Assembly (NCBI GenBank): GCA_964019335.1
Contig: OZ025748.1
Coordinates: forward strand, 62,001 to 126,000
Direction of reading: 5' to 3'
Origin: Diplonema japonicum
Lineage: Eukaryota > Euglenozoa > Diplonemea > Diplonemida > Diplonemidae
Length of the DNA: 64,000 nucleotides
Made by a program: the position numbers and the translations under genes. The notes under the pieces were generated by a model. The model was given only the letters and a program-made list of their open reading frames with translations, was not told the origin of the DNA and searched no databases. Positions 1 to 10,483 of the stretch are shown in pieces; position 1 is the first letter of the stretch, and every line of letters begins with the position of its first letter.

Positions 1-1512
1 CACTCAACCCTCAGGTGTGTGTACGCGAAGGTGCAACGACTGCAGGAGGAAAACGAATTGCTGCGGAAAATCGCAAGACATAACACATGCCTTTTAGATG
101 AAATCGATGAGTTGAAACGCGCGCACGAAACCTTGAAAGGTGAAAACACACGCGTGGAAATGCTTTTGACAGACTGCGAAAACAAAATGCTTGTCGAGAA
201 AACAGAGTGGAAGCAAAGAATGGTGAATGGGAACAGGTCGCATAATATAATCGAAGCCGAGCTTGCAACGCTTCGACTTGAGCACGCGGACGCCACCAGC
301 AAGCTTGCTGAGATGGGTTCCGAGATAGCGTATTTAAGAGAAAACTACACCCCACGTCCAAAAGGATTTCGGAACCCCGGACAATCCACACGGGATTTTA
401 CGCAAAACCTGCAGGACAAAACGGTAAAACTGGAGAACGTCTTGGAACACACAGCGAAGAAACTGACATCCGCGGAAGCGTTCGCCACGTTTCTCGCAGA
501 GGAGGATCGTGCTGCGGTGCCGGAGTGTTTCCCGCACCACAGCAAGAATCTTCCTGGAAAAGGCGGTTTCAAATGGATACCGGTCCATCTCCGGCATTTC
601 GGATCGCTTCGACATCGTAGCCTGACCACTCTCGATGTCCAACACACCATGAAAGAACTGGAACTCTGGGCCGGCCCCTTCAAACTAGAAGACCCAAACG
701 TTGAACCACAGGACCTTTTATGGTCATGGATATCTGCAAAACACCAACCGTCAGAACACCACGAGACAATATACAACATTCTGGAGGCTGCGAAACGGAG
801 TAAAAACCCGATTTTAATTGCATATGATGAGTGGTTCAACGGGGAGATAAGCTGGGCCAGTATTAAGGAACTGGAAAGGGTCGAGACAGCACTGGTGGAG
901 GACATCGAGAAAGCAGCGGCCGGGAAGAAAGAGCTGCAGAAGAAACGATTTATCGAGGTGATTGCGCAGTTTTTCGGGAAATCGAAAACCGAGGGTGAAT
1001 ATTTCCAGCTGCGGTGTGCGTTGCAGCGAGACATAGATGCCTCAGGAGGGAGGAAGAAAAAAGTTAGTTCCAACCCTGTATACTGGCAGGCATTGTTCTC
1101 ACCCACTGCACCTAATGCTTCTTCGGATTTCCTAACATCGCTACGCGCGCAGCATTTCCAAAATATTCATGATCTTACCGCGGATGTTGAACACCTTCTC
1201 CACTCCAGCTCCATTGCTTCACACGATGTCTTGTACACCAGCACGTTGTTGCTGACGTCTATTATCCTCTCGGTCGAGCCCCTCACGCCAAGCTCTTTGG
1301 CTGCTTCGATATCCCAGGCTTTATCCGAATCTGGGGAGTCTATTTTCCCCTTGCAACCCCTTGTGGCCAGGCTTCGGAAGGGGCTCAACCTGAAACGTCT
1401 TTCTAAAAAACAGGATTTAAAACGACCCTTGAAAAGCTTGATGACCGACGCAATCACACGCGCGAACGCTGAACTACAAAAGGAGCTTAAGAGTAGAGAA
1501 GCGGAGGATTGA
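1..1512 (+). CDS. Coiled-coil protein, 5' end outside window
   Basis: The reading frame is open from base 1 and ends at a TGA at 1510-1512, giving about 503 visible residues; the true start lies upstream. The first 110 residues are a heptad-rich coiled coil (Leu/Glu/Lys), as is a stretch near residues 280-320. Between them is a globular segment rich in Trp and Pro containing WIPVHLRHFGSLRHRSL. That segment faintly recalls the region following the coiled coil in flagellar TSNAXIP1-type proteins, but this is a memory-based resemblance, not a search result. The C-terminus is basic and helical. The stop codon is followed within about 30 bases by a long T run, the usual arrangement for genes in this window. 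A structural or flagellar role is an inference. Confidence 0.7.
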   Translation, partial: HSTLRCVYAKVQRLQEENELLRKIARHNTCLLDEIDELKRAHETLKGENTRVEMLLTDCENKMLVEKTEWKQRMVNGNRSHNIIEAELATLRLEHADATSKLAEMGSEIAYLRENYTPRPKGFRNPGQSTRDFTQNLQDKTVKLENVLEHTAKKLTSAEAFATFLAEEDRAAVPECFPHHSKNLPGKGGFKWIPVHLRHFGSLRHRSLTTLDVQHTMKELELWAGPFKLEDPNVEPQDLLWSWISAKHQPSEHHETIYNILEAAKRSKNPILIAYDEWFNGEISWASIKELERVETALVEDIEKAAAGKKELQKKRFIEVIAQFFGKSKTEGEYFQLRCALQRDIDASGGRKKKVSSNPVYWQALFSPTAPNASSDFLTSLRAQHFQNIHDLTADVEHLLHSSSIASHDVLYTSTLLLTSIILSVEPLTPSSLAASISQALSESGESIFPLQPLVARLRKGLNLKRLSKKQDLKRPLKSLMTDAITRANAELQKELKSREAED

Positions 1513-1694
1513 ACCTGGACCTCGCCTTCCGGCCGGTTTTTTTTTTTTTTTTTTTTTTTCTCTTTTTTTTTCTTATTTCCACGGTGCACGCCACTTTAAA
1601 AAAAAAGGAGGTGGGATAAAGGGGAAAATAAAAACAATATAAAGGGAGGGGAGGGGGGGGTTTTTTTTTTACCCTCCCCCCCATATTCCCCCCC

Positions 1695-2261
1695 CTCACC
1701 GATACACTGGAAGAAGTAAGTCTTACTGCGGAAGGGCGATGGCTGCTGGGCCCTGTCGCAGCCAGGGACAAAAAGGCGAAGGGGGTCCCTGAGGAATGCT
1801 TGACATGCAGTTGTGGAAGGCTAGCGCATGGTCTCCCGAAAAGGGTGCGAGAGGCGCTGGTCAGGACTGGGAAGTTTAAGGACCATGACAGTGACAACCC
1901 CCACGATCCCGTAAAAAACAGAACGGGTGTTGCTCCAGCGGTGATGCCGGAGCAAGCTACTGGGGTCCCTGACCCCCCGAGAACAGTGGGCCTCACTACA
2001 CCACCTATTTATCCTTTGGTCACACAAACAAACAGACCCAGTCCTGTCTACCCCCTAAGGCCAGGTGGGTACCGCTCTCCTGCGGTCTCGGAGTCCCTTG
2101 GTCACACTTACTCCTCTAATGACTTAGACACTACTCACTCGTCTTCTTCATCTTTCGGCACCTTCGGAAGGACCCATTACTCCCATAGAACATATGCTCC
2201 CTTTAGGGGCAGAGGGGCTTATATACAGCACCCTCACGATCCAAGATCGGGGCATGTGTAG
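1695..2261 (+). CDS. Orphan Pro/Ser-rich ORF, possibly a gene or element fragment
   Basis: A stop-free frame runs from about 1695 to the TAG at 2259-2261 with ordinary base composition, flanked on both sides by homopolymer DNA. It has no convincing ATG start. The N-terminal part holds a small Cys cluster (CLTCSCG) followed by a basic stretch; the remainder is rich in Pro, Ser, Thr, Tyr and His. I recognise no family. The lack of a start codon and the nearby retroelement tail at 2660-2720 suggest it may be a mobile-element remnant, but it could also be the last exon of a gene. Confidence 0.3.
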   Translation, partial: LTDTLEEVSLTAEGRWLLGPVAARDKKAKGVPEECLTCSCGRLAHGLPKRVREALVRTGKFKDHDSDNPHDPVKNRTGVAPAVMPEQATGVPDPPRTVGLTTPPIYPLVTQTNRPSPVYPLRPGGYRSPAVSESLGHTYSSNDLDTTHSSSSSFGTFGRTHYSHRTYAPFRGRGAYIQHPHDPRSGHV

Positions 2262-3002
2262 CTGAATTCGGTGTAAGGACGGGGGGGGCTTTTTTTTTGA
2301 AGTTTTTTAAAAAGTTTTTTTTTTTTCCATATAAGAATGCTGGCAGCGTTAAGCGTTACGAAAAAGACCCTTTTTTTTTGGGAGAAGGGAAAAAAAAAAA
2401 AAAGAGGTTTAGGGTAATCGTTGCGCTCAACGTTTGCCTATTTTTTTTTTTTTTTCTTTTTCCTCTTTTTTTCTTTTTAGTTTTTTTTTTTTTTTTTTTT
2501 TTATTAGTCACAGCACACCCCCCCTTTCACACGGAATCTTCTTCATTTACTTGGAAGGAGCGATGGGGGAGAAAAAAAAAAGAGTAGTACGGGTGTACAG
2601 CTTATCTGGTTCTTTTCGTTCTTCCTCCCCTCCCCTTCACCTTCTGCGTTCCCTTCCACCCCAAGGGCTCCACAGCTGTGCCGTCACTGGTTACTTCGCA
2701 TCCTCTACAACTCGCTAGTAGTTTAATTTCACGAGACAAAGCCACCAGGAGGAGGAGGAGAGGGGGGGGGGGGGGGGGGTAAAGAGGGGAAGGAAAAAAA
2801 ACAAAAAAAAACAGTAGTTATTTTTTTCTTTTTCTTTTTTTTCCCATTCTTTTGTTTTTTTTTTTATCTCAAAACAAAAAAAAAAAATCCTCTTAGTATT
2901 CTTTATTATTAAGACGAACCATTCTGCTTTGAAAAACCAAACCATTTTCAGAAGGGGGAGAGAGGGGGGGAAAAAAAAGAAGAAGAAGAAAAAAAAAAAC
3001 AA
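2262..3002. other. Intergenic homopolymer-rich stretch
   Basis: Dominated by T, A and G runs. The only structured part is a short patch of ordinary composition at about 2620-2730, which ends like the retroelement remnant near 48200 (see 2660-2720). The last 120 bases are an A-rich leader for the next gene. Confidence 0.6.
2660..2720 (+). mobile_element. Short retroelement 3' tail remnant
   Basis: The bases encode VTGYFASSTTR followed by a stop. The fragment near 48150-48222 ends with VTGY..., then ASSTTR and a stop at the same relative place, and both continue into similar sequence (TCGCTAGT then a TTTCAC). This looks like the very 3' end of the same element family with an internal deletion. 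The match is short. Confidence 0.45.
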
Positions 3003-4703
3003 ATGGTGTGCACGATCCTAACCTCGGCAGACTTGTTTGGGACGAAGCTGAACTATGAGCTAGATTTCCCAAAAGTACCGAACGTAGAGGAGCTAAGGCA
3101 CCGTGCAGAGCAGGTTTTCGGAGCAGAGGCTGGTAACCGCCGCCCTGCAGGTGTTCCAACAACACAAACATTCAAAGCACACCGAATGCAGACATTTGAC
3201 GATGGTGTCGAACTATGGGTAGATCTTGTGAATTCCACACAGCTGCAAGACTTCGCACAAGTTTACATCTTCCAGAAGGAAACCCATTGGCACAAGGAGG
3301 TTCAAAGCAAAATCCCTCCCCCTGTGAAACCACCCGTACCGGTTGTGGTACAGGCAAGCCCTCCAAAGAGGAGAGAAGAAATTCCTGTCGGCCTCGTACC
3401 TACCCCTACTCCCGAGCATCTTGCAAGCCCCAGCCCGGTTCATCTCGTTTCGCAAATCGAAGCCACTCACCAAGAAAAAACACGAATTGTGTATGAAGAA
3501 CTCGACGCCACGAAGCGCCGCGAAGTGACACGAGACGACTGGCAGACCGCCTTCGACAGGGTGCAGCTAGCTGAGTATGAAGCGGACCTCTTCGTGAAGA
3601 CGGACAGGAACAAGGACAATGTTGTCAGCTTCCAGGAGTTCCAGGTGTTCGCAGACCTGTACCCCACCCTTCTCGACGCGCTGTACTACCGTCTGCGGGA
3701 CTTCTGGCTTGTTAAACAACAGGAGGACTCCATTTCCGTGTCACTCAAGACCCTCGACGTGCTTCGCGAGAGGGAAACCGCCGCCAGAGAGGAGGTCGTT
3801 GCCGCCACGCACGAAAGCATCCACAAGGAGTCCGCGCTGACCGCGCAGATGAACGAGGTAGTGGTGGCACAGGGCAGGGAACGCGACGCCATGGCGGTCA
3901 TGGAAGCCTCCGCACAAGAGACGGAACGCTGCAGGACGTCCGTTGCAACGAACGTTGCGGACCTCCAGTCGTGCAAAGAACAGGAGAGCGTGTCGCACAT
4001 AAACCACATTGCAGGGCTGCGGGAGGTCGAAACACACGGTGTGAAGCTGAAGCTGGCTGAAGAGGAGACACACAAAGCTACCCTGCGGCTGCAGGACATC
4101 ATGCGCTTACTGGAAGAACAGCAGATAGAAGTCGCGAAAAAAAAAGAATTCGAGCTAAGCACCGCCGCCGATCTGGTTTCAGAGGAGGCAAAGGCAAGGA
4201 ACCTAGCTGCTCAGCTGGAGGCTTCGCAAGGGCAAACCCGTCTGGCCACGGACAGGCTTTCAGTTGCAGAGACAGAACTGACGCAAGCACAGGAAAGGGA
4301 GAGGGAATGTGGAGTGGTGCATCTGCAGGCAAGGGAAGAAGCAATCAGACAGCTAGCTAAAAAGGAGCAAACCGAGAACGAACTTTTAGTAAGCAAGGAG
4401 CTGGTTCTCCTGAAACAACAAGACGAGGATGCAGCATCGCGAAGCGTGCAAGCGCAGCTTAAAGCCACGGAGACCTTGCAGGAAACATGCACTAACTTGC
4501 TGGCAAGATGTATGACGACAAGGGAGGAAGAGGCACCGCTCATCGTGCAAGAGGTGCGCCTCCGTGATGCGCGCGACAATCTCGAGGCAGAGGAAGCCCG
4601 CTTGAGGACCGACCACCAGCACTTCCACACCTCTTCGCAGAGGTCCACCCTCCCTTCCCCCCGTGCAGTCATTCCTTCGATCACTGCTTCCCCGAGACGT
4701 TAG
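3003..4703 (+). CDS. EF-hand coiled-coil protein, probably flagellar or cytoskeletal
   Basis: 566 residues. The ATG at 3003 follows an A-rich leader with pyrimidines further upstream. Residues 1-105 form a globular N-terminal domain ending in a Pro-rich linker. Around 165-205 lies an EF-hand pair: the second loop DRNKDNVVSFQE has Asp1, Asn3, Asp5, Ser9 and Glu12 and should bind Ca2+, while the first (DATKRREVTRDD) is degenerate. From about 230 to 545 the protein is an almost unbroken coiled coil rich in Glu, Ala, Gln and Arg. The combination suggests a Ca2+-responsive structural protein of the flagellum or cytoskeleton. The role is inference; the domains are visible in the sequence. No intron is needed. 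Confidence 0.85.
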   Translation: MVCTILTSADLFGTKLNYELDFPKVPNVEELRHRAEQVFGAEAGNRRPAGVPTTQTFKAHRMQTFDDGVELWVDLVNSTQLQDFAQVYIFQKETHWHKEVQSKIPPPVKPPVPVVVQASPPKRREEIPVGLVPTPTPEHLASPSPVHLVSQIEATHQEKTRIVYEELDATKRREVTRDDWQTAFDRVQLAEYEADLFVKTDRNKDNVVSFQEFQVFADLYPTLLDALYYRLRDFWLVKQQEDSISVSLKTLDVLRERETAAREEVVAATHESIHKESALTAQMNEVVVAQGRERDAMAVMEASAQETERCRTSVATNVADLQSCKEQESVSHINHIAGLREVETHGVKLKLAEEETHKATLRLQDIMRLLEEQQIEVAKKKEFELSTAADLVSEEAKARNLAAQLEASQGQTRLATDRLSVAETELTQAQERERECGVVHLQAREEAIRQLAKKEQTENELLVSKELVLLKQQDEDAASRSVQAQLKATETLQETCTNLLARCMTTREEEAPLIVQEVRLRDARDNLEAEEARLRTDHQHFHTSSQRSTLPSPRAVIPSITASPRR

Positions 4704-4957
4704 ATATTTGATAGAATTGATACATTTTTTTTTTTTTTTCCCCCCGGTGACCCTCCCCCCTGCACACCATTTTTGTTAACAGTTCAACTTGTTGTTTTTT
4801 TTTTTGTATATTCCTTCCTCATTGTTTGTAGATTTTCCTTCCCCCTTCCAACCCCCCCGAAAAAAAACGAAAAAACCCCTCCCCCTTTTTTTTTCTTCTT
4901 GGAGAATAATAGAGACCTGAACTGATTTCGCATCTTCACCCCCACAGCAATGCAACC

Positions 4958-7900
4958 ATGGACGGCCGAGTGATTCAACTGTCTCCCACATGGCAGCGTG
5001 AGAATAATGTGTTGAGGGACGAGAAATCCGCATGGTTGGAGGATGCCAGCGAGAAGCATTACTTAGATGCGGTCGACAAAGCAAAGGAGGTGGGGAGGGT
5101 GGGGTCCGTAGTGAGCGTCAAGGCACGGGGCTGGATGGAAAACATGACTGAAACGTGCGTTGAAAGGGAAGGCGAAGAATGGGTACTCGGCGGCATAGTG
5201 AGCGGCCACGGACCAGACCCGAGCGAAACCACACAGTTGGTGAGCGAAGGTCTCTCTCGCGAGCTAGTAGCAGGGTTCAAAAACGTAAACTCCACGAACC
5301 ACTCCAAATTGGTTGACATTTCACGAAAGGCCCATGCAATGACCGACACGCTACTACCCGCCGATGCTGAAACCTCGGGATGCATGAGCGCCACAGCATT
5401 TGTGACAAAGAATTTATGTATCTGTTCCACCGTGGGTAAATGCGGTGCGTTCCTCTGCAGGAACGGGAAATTGATCCCGCTAACAGCACAGCATGTTCCA
5501 AGCTCTTCCAAGGAAACGGTGAGAATCGAGGCTGCTGGGTCTTCGGTAGACAGGGAGGGGAAGCTAGACGGTGTTTTAACATGTTCGCGATTGTTCGGGA
5601 TGGCGCAGTACAAACGGAATGAAGAAGCTGCTCCTGAGGCTCAGGCGGTCGTTGCAACACCTGATGTGACGTTGTTCACGATGCAGGCCAGCGACACGTT
5701 TGTTCTTCTCGGCAACGACGATTTCTTCAAGAGCATTCAAAAAACGCCGAGCGTCTCCTTGGAAACCCTCACCAGCGTCACCGACATCCACGAAGCAGAA
5801 ATCGCACTATGCGAAATGGTGGACACTTGCTTCGCACCTTCCATCCCCCACGCTGTCGGGGCCGGTAATATATCAGCGTGTTTGATCCTTCTGAACCCAA
5901 AGACAGAAGAAGCATCTCGGAACACTTTGTTCACCACATCAGCTGAAATGCTTGACATTTGGAACGTGTTGGGTATCAGTTGCATGGTGGTCCGGCAAGG
6001 CAGCCTGAGGTCACAGTCGCAGAACCTTCCCCCATCGTTACGCCAAGGTCTGAACAAATTGGATGAGAAATATGATTCGGGCGAACGAAACGGCGATCGG
6101 TCATCGGTGTCGATCCGCATGCCAAGTCGGGAAACGCTTAGAAGCGCTGCTGATTCAACTAAAGCCATTAGACATTTCCCGACACCAGTACATATGTTTA
6201 AGAGGATTTCTGCGGTGATGTCGTGTATGATGGCTGTGCGTGGTGTGTGGGATGCGTCTCGAGGGGAGTTGTACCAAGCTGTCGTGCACTTCGTGGCGGC
6301 GTTAATGCTCGTGGTTTTCTCGTTGTTTTTACACCGTTGTTCCATTCCGCCGGGTCCTGCGAAGTTGGAAGCGGCTACCACTGCCTTTTCGACAGTTTAC
6401 ATCGTGACCTTCGACCTCGTGTCGAACTGCGAAAACGAAATCTGGATTTGCTTTCTTATAGCCATTCTGATCCACGCTACCTTTCCCTCTCCCGACGTCA
6501 GGTACATCGCCGCAACAATTGTAGCGGCGACAAGCTGGGTTGTCTTGCGGGTTTTGGAAACCTCGGAGGGTCTCGGAATGTGTAGGGACCCGTCTCGAAA
6601 ATCCGAATGGGCACCAGGCGAAATATTCATCAGAGCGATGGCGATGGTAGGCGCAGGGCTCATAGGCTGGCAGTTGCGGAACGAAATGCACAGAAACTCG
6701 CTTATGTTGACCGAAATGCGTAAATGCCTGGCAATGACCGCGCAGATCGCAACAACAAGCGACGCTTCCGAAGCAGACCAGGTGCTCCTCATGTCGGGAA
6801 AAGCCGACAGAACCGGTGCCATCTCCAACTCGCTGTTTGAAATCATAGGGTTCATCAAAAAGGTGTTGAGCAGACGCTCGAAAAGCACGATATCCGATCT
6901 GAGCCTCTTGGAGTACAAGTCTGACGCACCATCAACCACATCGGAAGAAGGGGATGAAATGGAAACATGTGACGACTCACACATAAACACCCTCTCTGAA
7001 ACCACTATCAAGTCAAAGCAAAGCACCGTTCTTTGTATTTCCCTGTCGCACGAATTCGACATCGCGGCAGTTACAACCTTCTCAGATGTAACCTGTGCGT
7101 CGATAGAGTCCTGCGACGGCTCCATCATCACCTACTCCGGAAACATGATATGCTCCTTGTGGAATGCGTTTAAACCCTCACCTTACCATGCTCAACAGGC
7201 GGTTACGTGTGCCATGACGATACACAGTCGATTGCACTGTTGTCAGTGGAACATAGCCATCACAACGGGTAGTCTTTACATTGGCAAGGAGGGCGTCAAG
7301 GGAAAACGGTTGGGGTTTGCTGTTGGTAAACCGTTATCCTTGTCATACCCGCTAGTTAAGTGGGCCAAGAACATCCAGGTCACCATTGTCCTTCAAGACA
7401 AGGTGTATGAACAGGTCAGATCCATTATCTACGCAAGGCCCATCGACTCCGTTCAGTTACAGAATGACCGTCCTGATATAATGTATGAACTGCAGGGGAG
7501 CCGCAAGCGGCCGTGCCCGGCAACATGCTCCCCGAGCTTCACGGAAGCGTTCTCATCAATGCAGCAACTGCGTCTCAGCGATGCGATCCGGCAGTTCTCG
7601 GACTTTTTGAAGAGAAACCCCTCCGACAAACAGGCGAGACGGCTGCTTCAAATATCCACCTGGCTGTCGGAGTACGAGAATGTTTACATCTCGGAAGCAT
7701 ACGGGTACTGCAGGCACCTCTCATCAGAACTAGAATACATCTGCGCCGAGATGCTCGGAGGGGACAACTGGAGCTTCGCTGGTTCCGACTACGGGTCCAT
7801 GACAGGATCCCCCAAACGAAAAAGCATGAGTGAAAGCACTATGGAGTTCGATGGCAGTGTTAAACGCGAATCCTTGCAACACGACAAAATCCTCCGCAGG

Positions 7901-8843
7901 CAAATCCGCGATGCAGAAGCTGAAGCGAACGCTGACCAGTTGGTTGCGTGGGGCCTGATGCCCGACAACGGGAAACCTGTTCTTGCGAAGAAGGAGAAAT
8001 CACTACCAACAAGGTTCACCGACCACAAGTCAAGAGAATGGTGCCGCGCAGAGCGGTGTCTTGGGAAAGGCGCTTTCGGAGAAGTGTGGTTAGGCATGGC
8101 TGCTGACGGGTCGCTCGTCGCAATGAAGTCGATGAGACTGCCGACCGCTAAGAAAACTATCGAAGCATCAAGCACGAATTTATCCGCAGCCGCTCGTCGC
8201 CGTTTGGCACGAAAAGCCGGTGGCGGCGGGGGGCAGAGCGGCGGGCCATCTGATCTACAACAAATCGAGGACCTCCTCCGCGAAGTCGGCCTGATGCACA
8301 AGCTCCGCCACGAGAACATTGTTTCATACATGGCCTCCGCTGTGGTCGACGGCTTCATCATGATAGTTATGGAATATCTATCCGGCGGTTCCCTGCACGA
8401 CATGCTGGTTCATTTCAGTGTTGGGAGCATCCCACAAACCTCGCTTCAAAGATATGTGCAAGATATTGTCAGAGGGCTTGAGTTTCTGTATGGGAAAAAA
8501 AAAAAAAAAAAAGAGGGAAAAAAAAAAATTAAAAACAACACAGCCACGCGCACGATATCATCCATCGTGACATGAAGCCGCACAATGTTCTCCTCAATGT
8601 TGAGGGGCAGTGCAAGCTCGCGGATTTCGGGGCTTCTGCTGGTCTTTCCCAGCTTGCAAAAACCAATCAGGGCGTCATTGGTACACCCTTGTATATGTCG
8701 CCTGAAGCATGTAGGGGAGCTGCATGTAAGGCTTCGGACGTGTGGGGTCTGGGCATCATGATGTGCCAGTTGTTCACTGGGGTGGTTCCTTATGTCTTCC
8801 CTCCTGACGAGCCGTTCAATCCCCATACTTTTCTATACAAGGT

Positions 8844-8885
<42 letters not shown>

Positions 8886-9040
8886 ATCCTCAGCTTGGGA
8901 ACACAAGCGACTTTATCCCGATAGTCCCCACTACCCTCCCCCACGATGCTAGGAACATGGCTGCTTCCTGTTTACAAAACACCCCTGAATCACGGCCTGC
9001 GGCAAGTGAGCTGATGTCTTTCCCTTTTGTTCTGAATTAG
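4958..9040 (+). CDS. Multidomain signalling fusion: PP2C-like, membrane segments, cyclase-like and Ser/Thr kinase
   Basis: Three exons, 4958-8487, 8544-8841 and 8894-9040, give 1324 residues. Residues about 20-335 resemble a PP2C phosphatase: GGIVSGHG near 78 stands where active enzymes have an Asp-Gly-His-Gly motif, followed by VGKCGAFLCRNGK near 159 and a GNDDFF motif near 246. Replacement of the metal-binding Asp suggests a pseudophosphatase. Four or five hydrophobic segments lie between about 438 and 577. Residues about 689-808 resemble a class III cyclase homology domain without the usual metal Asp residues. A helical, TPR-like stretch near 850-910 precedes a complete STE/MAPKKK-like kinase: GKGAFGEV at 1036, Lys1057, HRDMKPHN from 1184, DFG at 1204-1206 and GTPLYMSPE. 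Splicing restores GLEFLHAHDIIHRD exactly across intron 1. The kinase is probably active and the other two catalytic folds are probably regulatory. Confidence 0.85.
8488..8543 (+). other. Intron 1 of the kinase fusion gene, mostly poly(A)
   Basis: 56 nt, from GTATGGG to ACACAG, with most of the interior being A runs. Removing it joins CT to C and rebuilds the kinase catalytic loop in frame. Confidence 0.9.
8842..8893 (+). other. Intron 2 of the kinase fusion gene, mostly poly(A)
   Basis: 52 nt, from GTATTT through more than 30 A residues to CCTCAG. It falls between codons, and removal joins the kinase C-lobe to its last 48 residues ending at the TAG at 9038-9040. Confidence 0.9.
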
Positions 9041-9178
9041 AGATTTCTGTGTTTTTTTTTTTTTTTTAAATTTTTTTTTGTTTCCACAAAAAAAGAAAAA
9101 AAAAATAAGAAAAACAAGAATGAAATCCCCAAGCCTTTACAGGTTTTAAAAAGGGGGATACGTTTCACCAAAAAGAAA

Positions 9179-9214
<36 letters not shown>

Positions 9215-9424
9215 AGGGGTTTTCTTTTTCCACTCCTCCCTTCTTTTTTTTTTTTCCTCCCTCCGCCCTAGTAAAGCTTTCCCCTCCCCATTTTCTTTTT
9301 TCTCCTCTTCCTCTCTTTACTTGTTGTGGGACGAAGAAAGGGGAAAAAAAAAGAAGAGGGGCGAAGGAAGTTCGGTCCCATTCCTGTCTTTTTATTTATC
9401 CCTTCCTGAGACTGCAGGTTTTCT

Positions 9425-9492
<68 letters not shown>

Positions 9493-9549
9493 TTTTTTCT
9501 TTCTTTCTTACTCCCTTTTCATACTCTTTTAAAGTTTCTGGTTTCTTCT

Positions 9550-9586
<37 letters not shown>

Positions 9587-9732
9587 CATTCTAATACAAT
9601 TTGAGCAAAAATGATAGCTAGAACTTGCTCCTATCTTTCGTGTGCAGCGAAAGATCTTTCGAAGAAAGAAGAAGAAGAAAAAAAAAAAAAAAAAAAGAGG
9701 CAAGTCTCAAAACTATTATTTTTTTTTCCTTC
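9041..9732. other. Intergenic homopolymer stretch with a TTTC microsatellite
   Basis: T, A and C runs throughout. Nothing gene-like is seen apart from the TTTC repeat at 9424-9505. Confidence 0.7.
9424..9505. repeat. (TTTC)n microsatellite
   Basis: About 20 uninterrupted tetranucleotide units. A far longer array of the same unit lies at 45194-45470. Confidence 0.95.
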
Positions 9733-9826
9733 TTTTATATAACTCGAGCCGGGTTTTCAAGGGTGGGAGTGAAAATAAAATTTTACTTTATGTCACTCCC
9801 AGCTTTATTTTCACTCCCAGTTACCT

Positions 9827-9903
9827 TGAAATTAGGCCCAGGAGTGAAATAATGTTCGAGCGTGAAATAATGTAACATTATTTCACTCCTGGGCCTAATT
9901 TCA
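9827..9903. repeat. Perfect inverted repeat, 30-bp arms
   Basis: Arms 9827-9856 and 9874-9903 are exact reverse complements around a 17-nt loop. The arms contain GGCCCAGGAGTGAAATAATG. It would form a very stable cruciform or RNA hairpin. Confidence 0.95.
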
Positions 9904-9998
9904 CCTATTCCACCTAGGTTTAGGGCAAGTTACAGCAAGATCAACGCCATCACCCAACGAAACTTCGGTAAAAAAATGCAGAGCTTTCCCCACTTCTT

Positions 9999-10200
9999 TT
10001 GAAGAAGGCCATGAGGCGAAAAAAAGCTTCGGTGTTAAGTCAGGAACAAATGAAAGAGTATCTGGCAGTGAAATTCAGCGACCCCTACAACGTGTGTCAG
10101 GCACATGCAGCTTGCATGTTTGCAAGCGGGATGAGGACAAAAGAGTCGCACAAACTGAAATTTAGCGACAGTGTATCTCCCACACACTGTAACCCAAATC
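9999..10200 (+). pseudogene. Tyrosine-recombinase-like fragment
   Basis: The frame reads a helix starting LSQEQMKEYLAV, then ASGMRTKESHKLKFSD. The latter matches box I of the tyrosine recombinase catalytic domain, where a GLR-x-x-E-hydrophobic-L-x-W-x-D pattern surrounds the first catalytic Arg. Boxes II (HxxR and Tyr) are absent, so only the start of a catalytic domain remains. Cryptons and DIRS-like elements are eukaryotic sources of such enzymes. The call rests on one motif. Confidence 0.4.
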
Positions 10201-10259
10201 CCAACCCTGTAACCTCCCACCCTTTCAAACCCGGCTCTTGTTAAATAAAACAACGTATT

Positions 10260-10380
10260 AGTGAAAATAAGAGCATTATTCCACTTGTGGTGGCAGGTTT
10301 AACTCGTAGCTTTTTACTAAGATCCCTACTCGTTAAACCCCCTGCCACCACGCGTGAAATAATGCTATCTTATTTTCACT
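10260..10380. repeat. Imperfect foldback, about 45-bp arms
   Basis: Left arm 10260-10303 (GTGAAAATAAGAGCATTATT then TGGTGGCAGG) pairs with right arm 10332-10380 with a few mismatches and small insertions; the loop is about 28 nt. The motif GTGAAAATAA also occurs in the adjacent TIR element, suggesting related or nested MITE-like sequences. Confidence 0.8.
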
Positions 10381-10483
10381 TAATAAATAGCTATTTTTTT
10401 TTTATCGCAACACCCTCCCCTCGTACCCTTCCCCCATCACCCCTCCCTTGCATGAATAAAGTCTTTTTTTTTTTTTTTAGTAA

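Larger units (their letters stand above)
9733..10250. mobile_element. TIR-bounded element with a tyrosine-recombinase-like remnant
   Basis: Positions 9733-9769 and 10214-10250 are inverted repeats of 37 nt with about 32 matches (core GAGCCGGGTTT). Inside are a long perfect hairpin (9827-9903) and an open frame of ordinary composition at about 9999-10200. The 518-bp unit looks like a non-autonomous or decayed DNA element. No clear target-site duplication is visible because the flanks are low complexity. Confidence 0.6.

Noticed and set aside
2297..2718. Phe/Lys-rich ORFs here and in most spacers
   Set aside because: They are translations of T and A runs (TTT = Phe, AAA = Lys) with no conserved content.
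8488..8543. Treating poly(A) tracts in the kinase and Rab genes as sequencing or assembly errors breaking pseudogenes
   Set aside because: Each tract has GT and AG ends, and removal restores highly conserved motifs in frame at several independent sites.
9642..9875. Small Lys-rich ORF before the TIR element
   Set aside because: It covers a poly(A) run and the terminal inverted repeat; no support as a gene.
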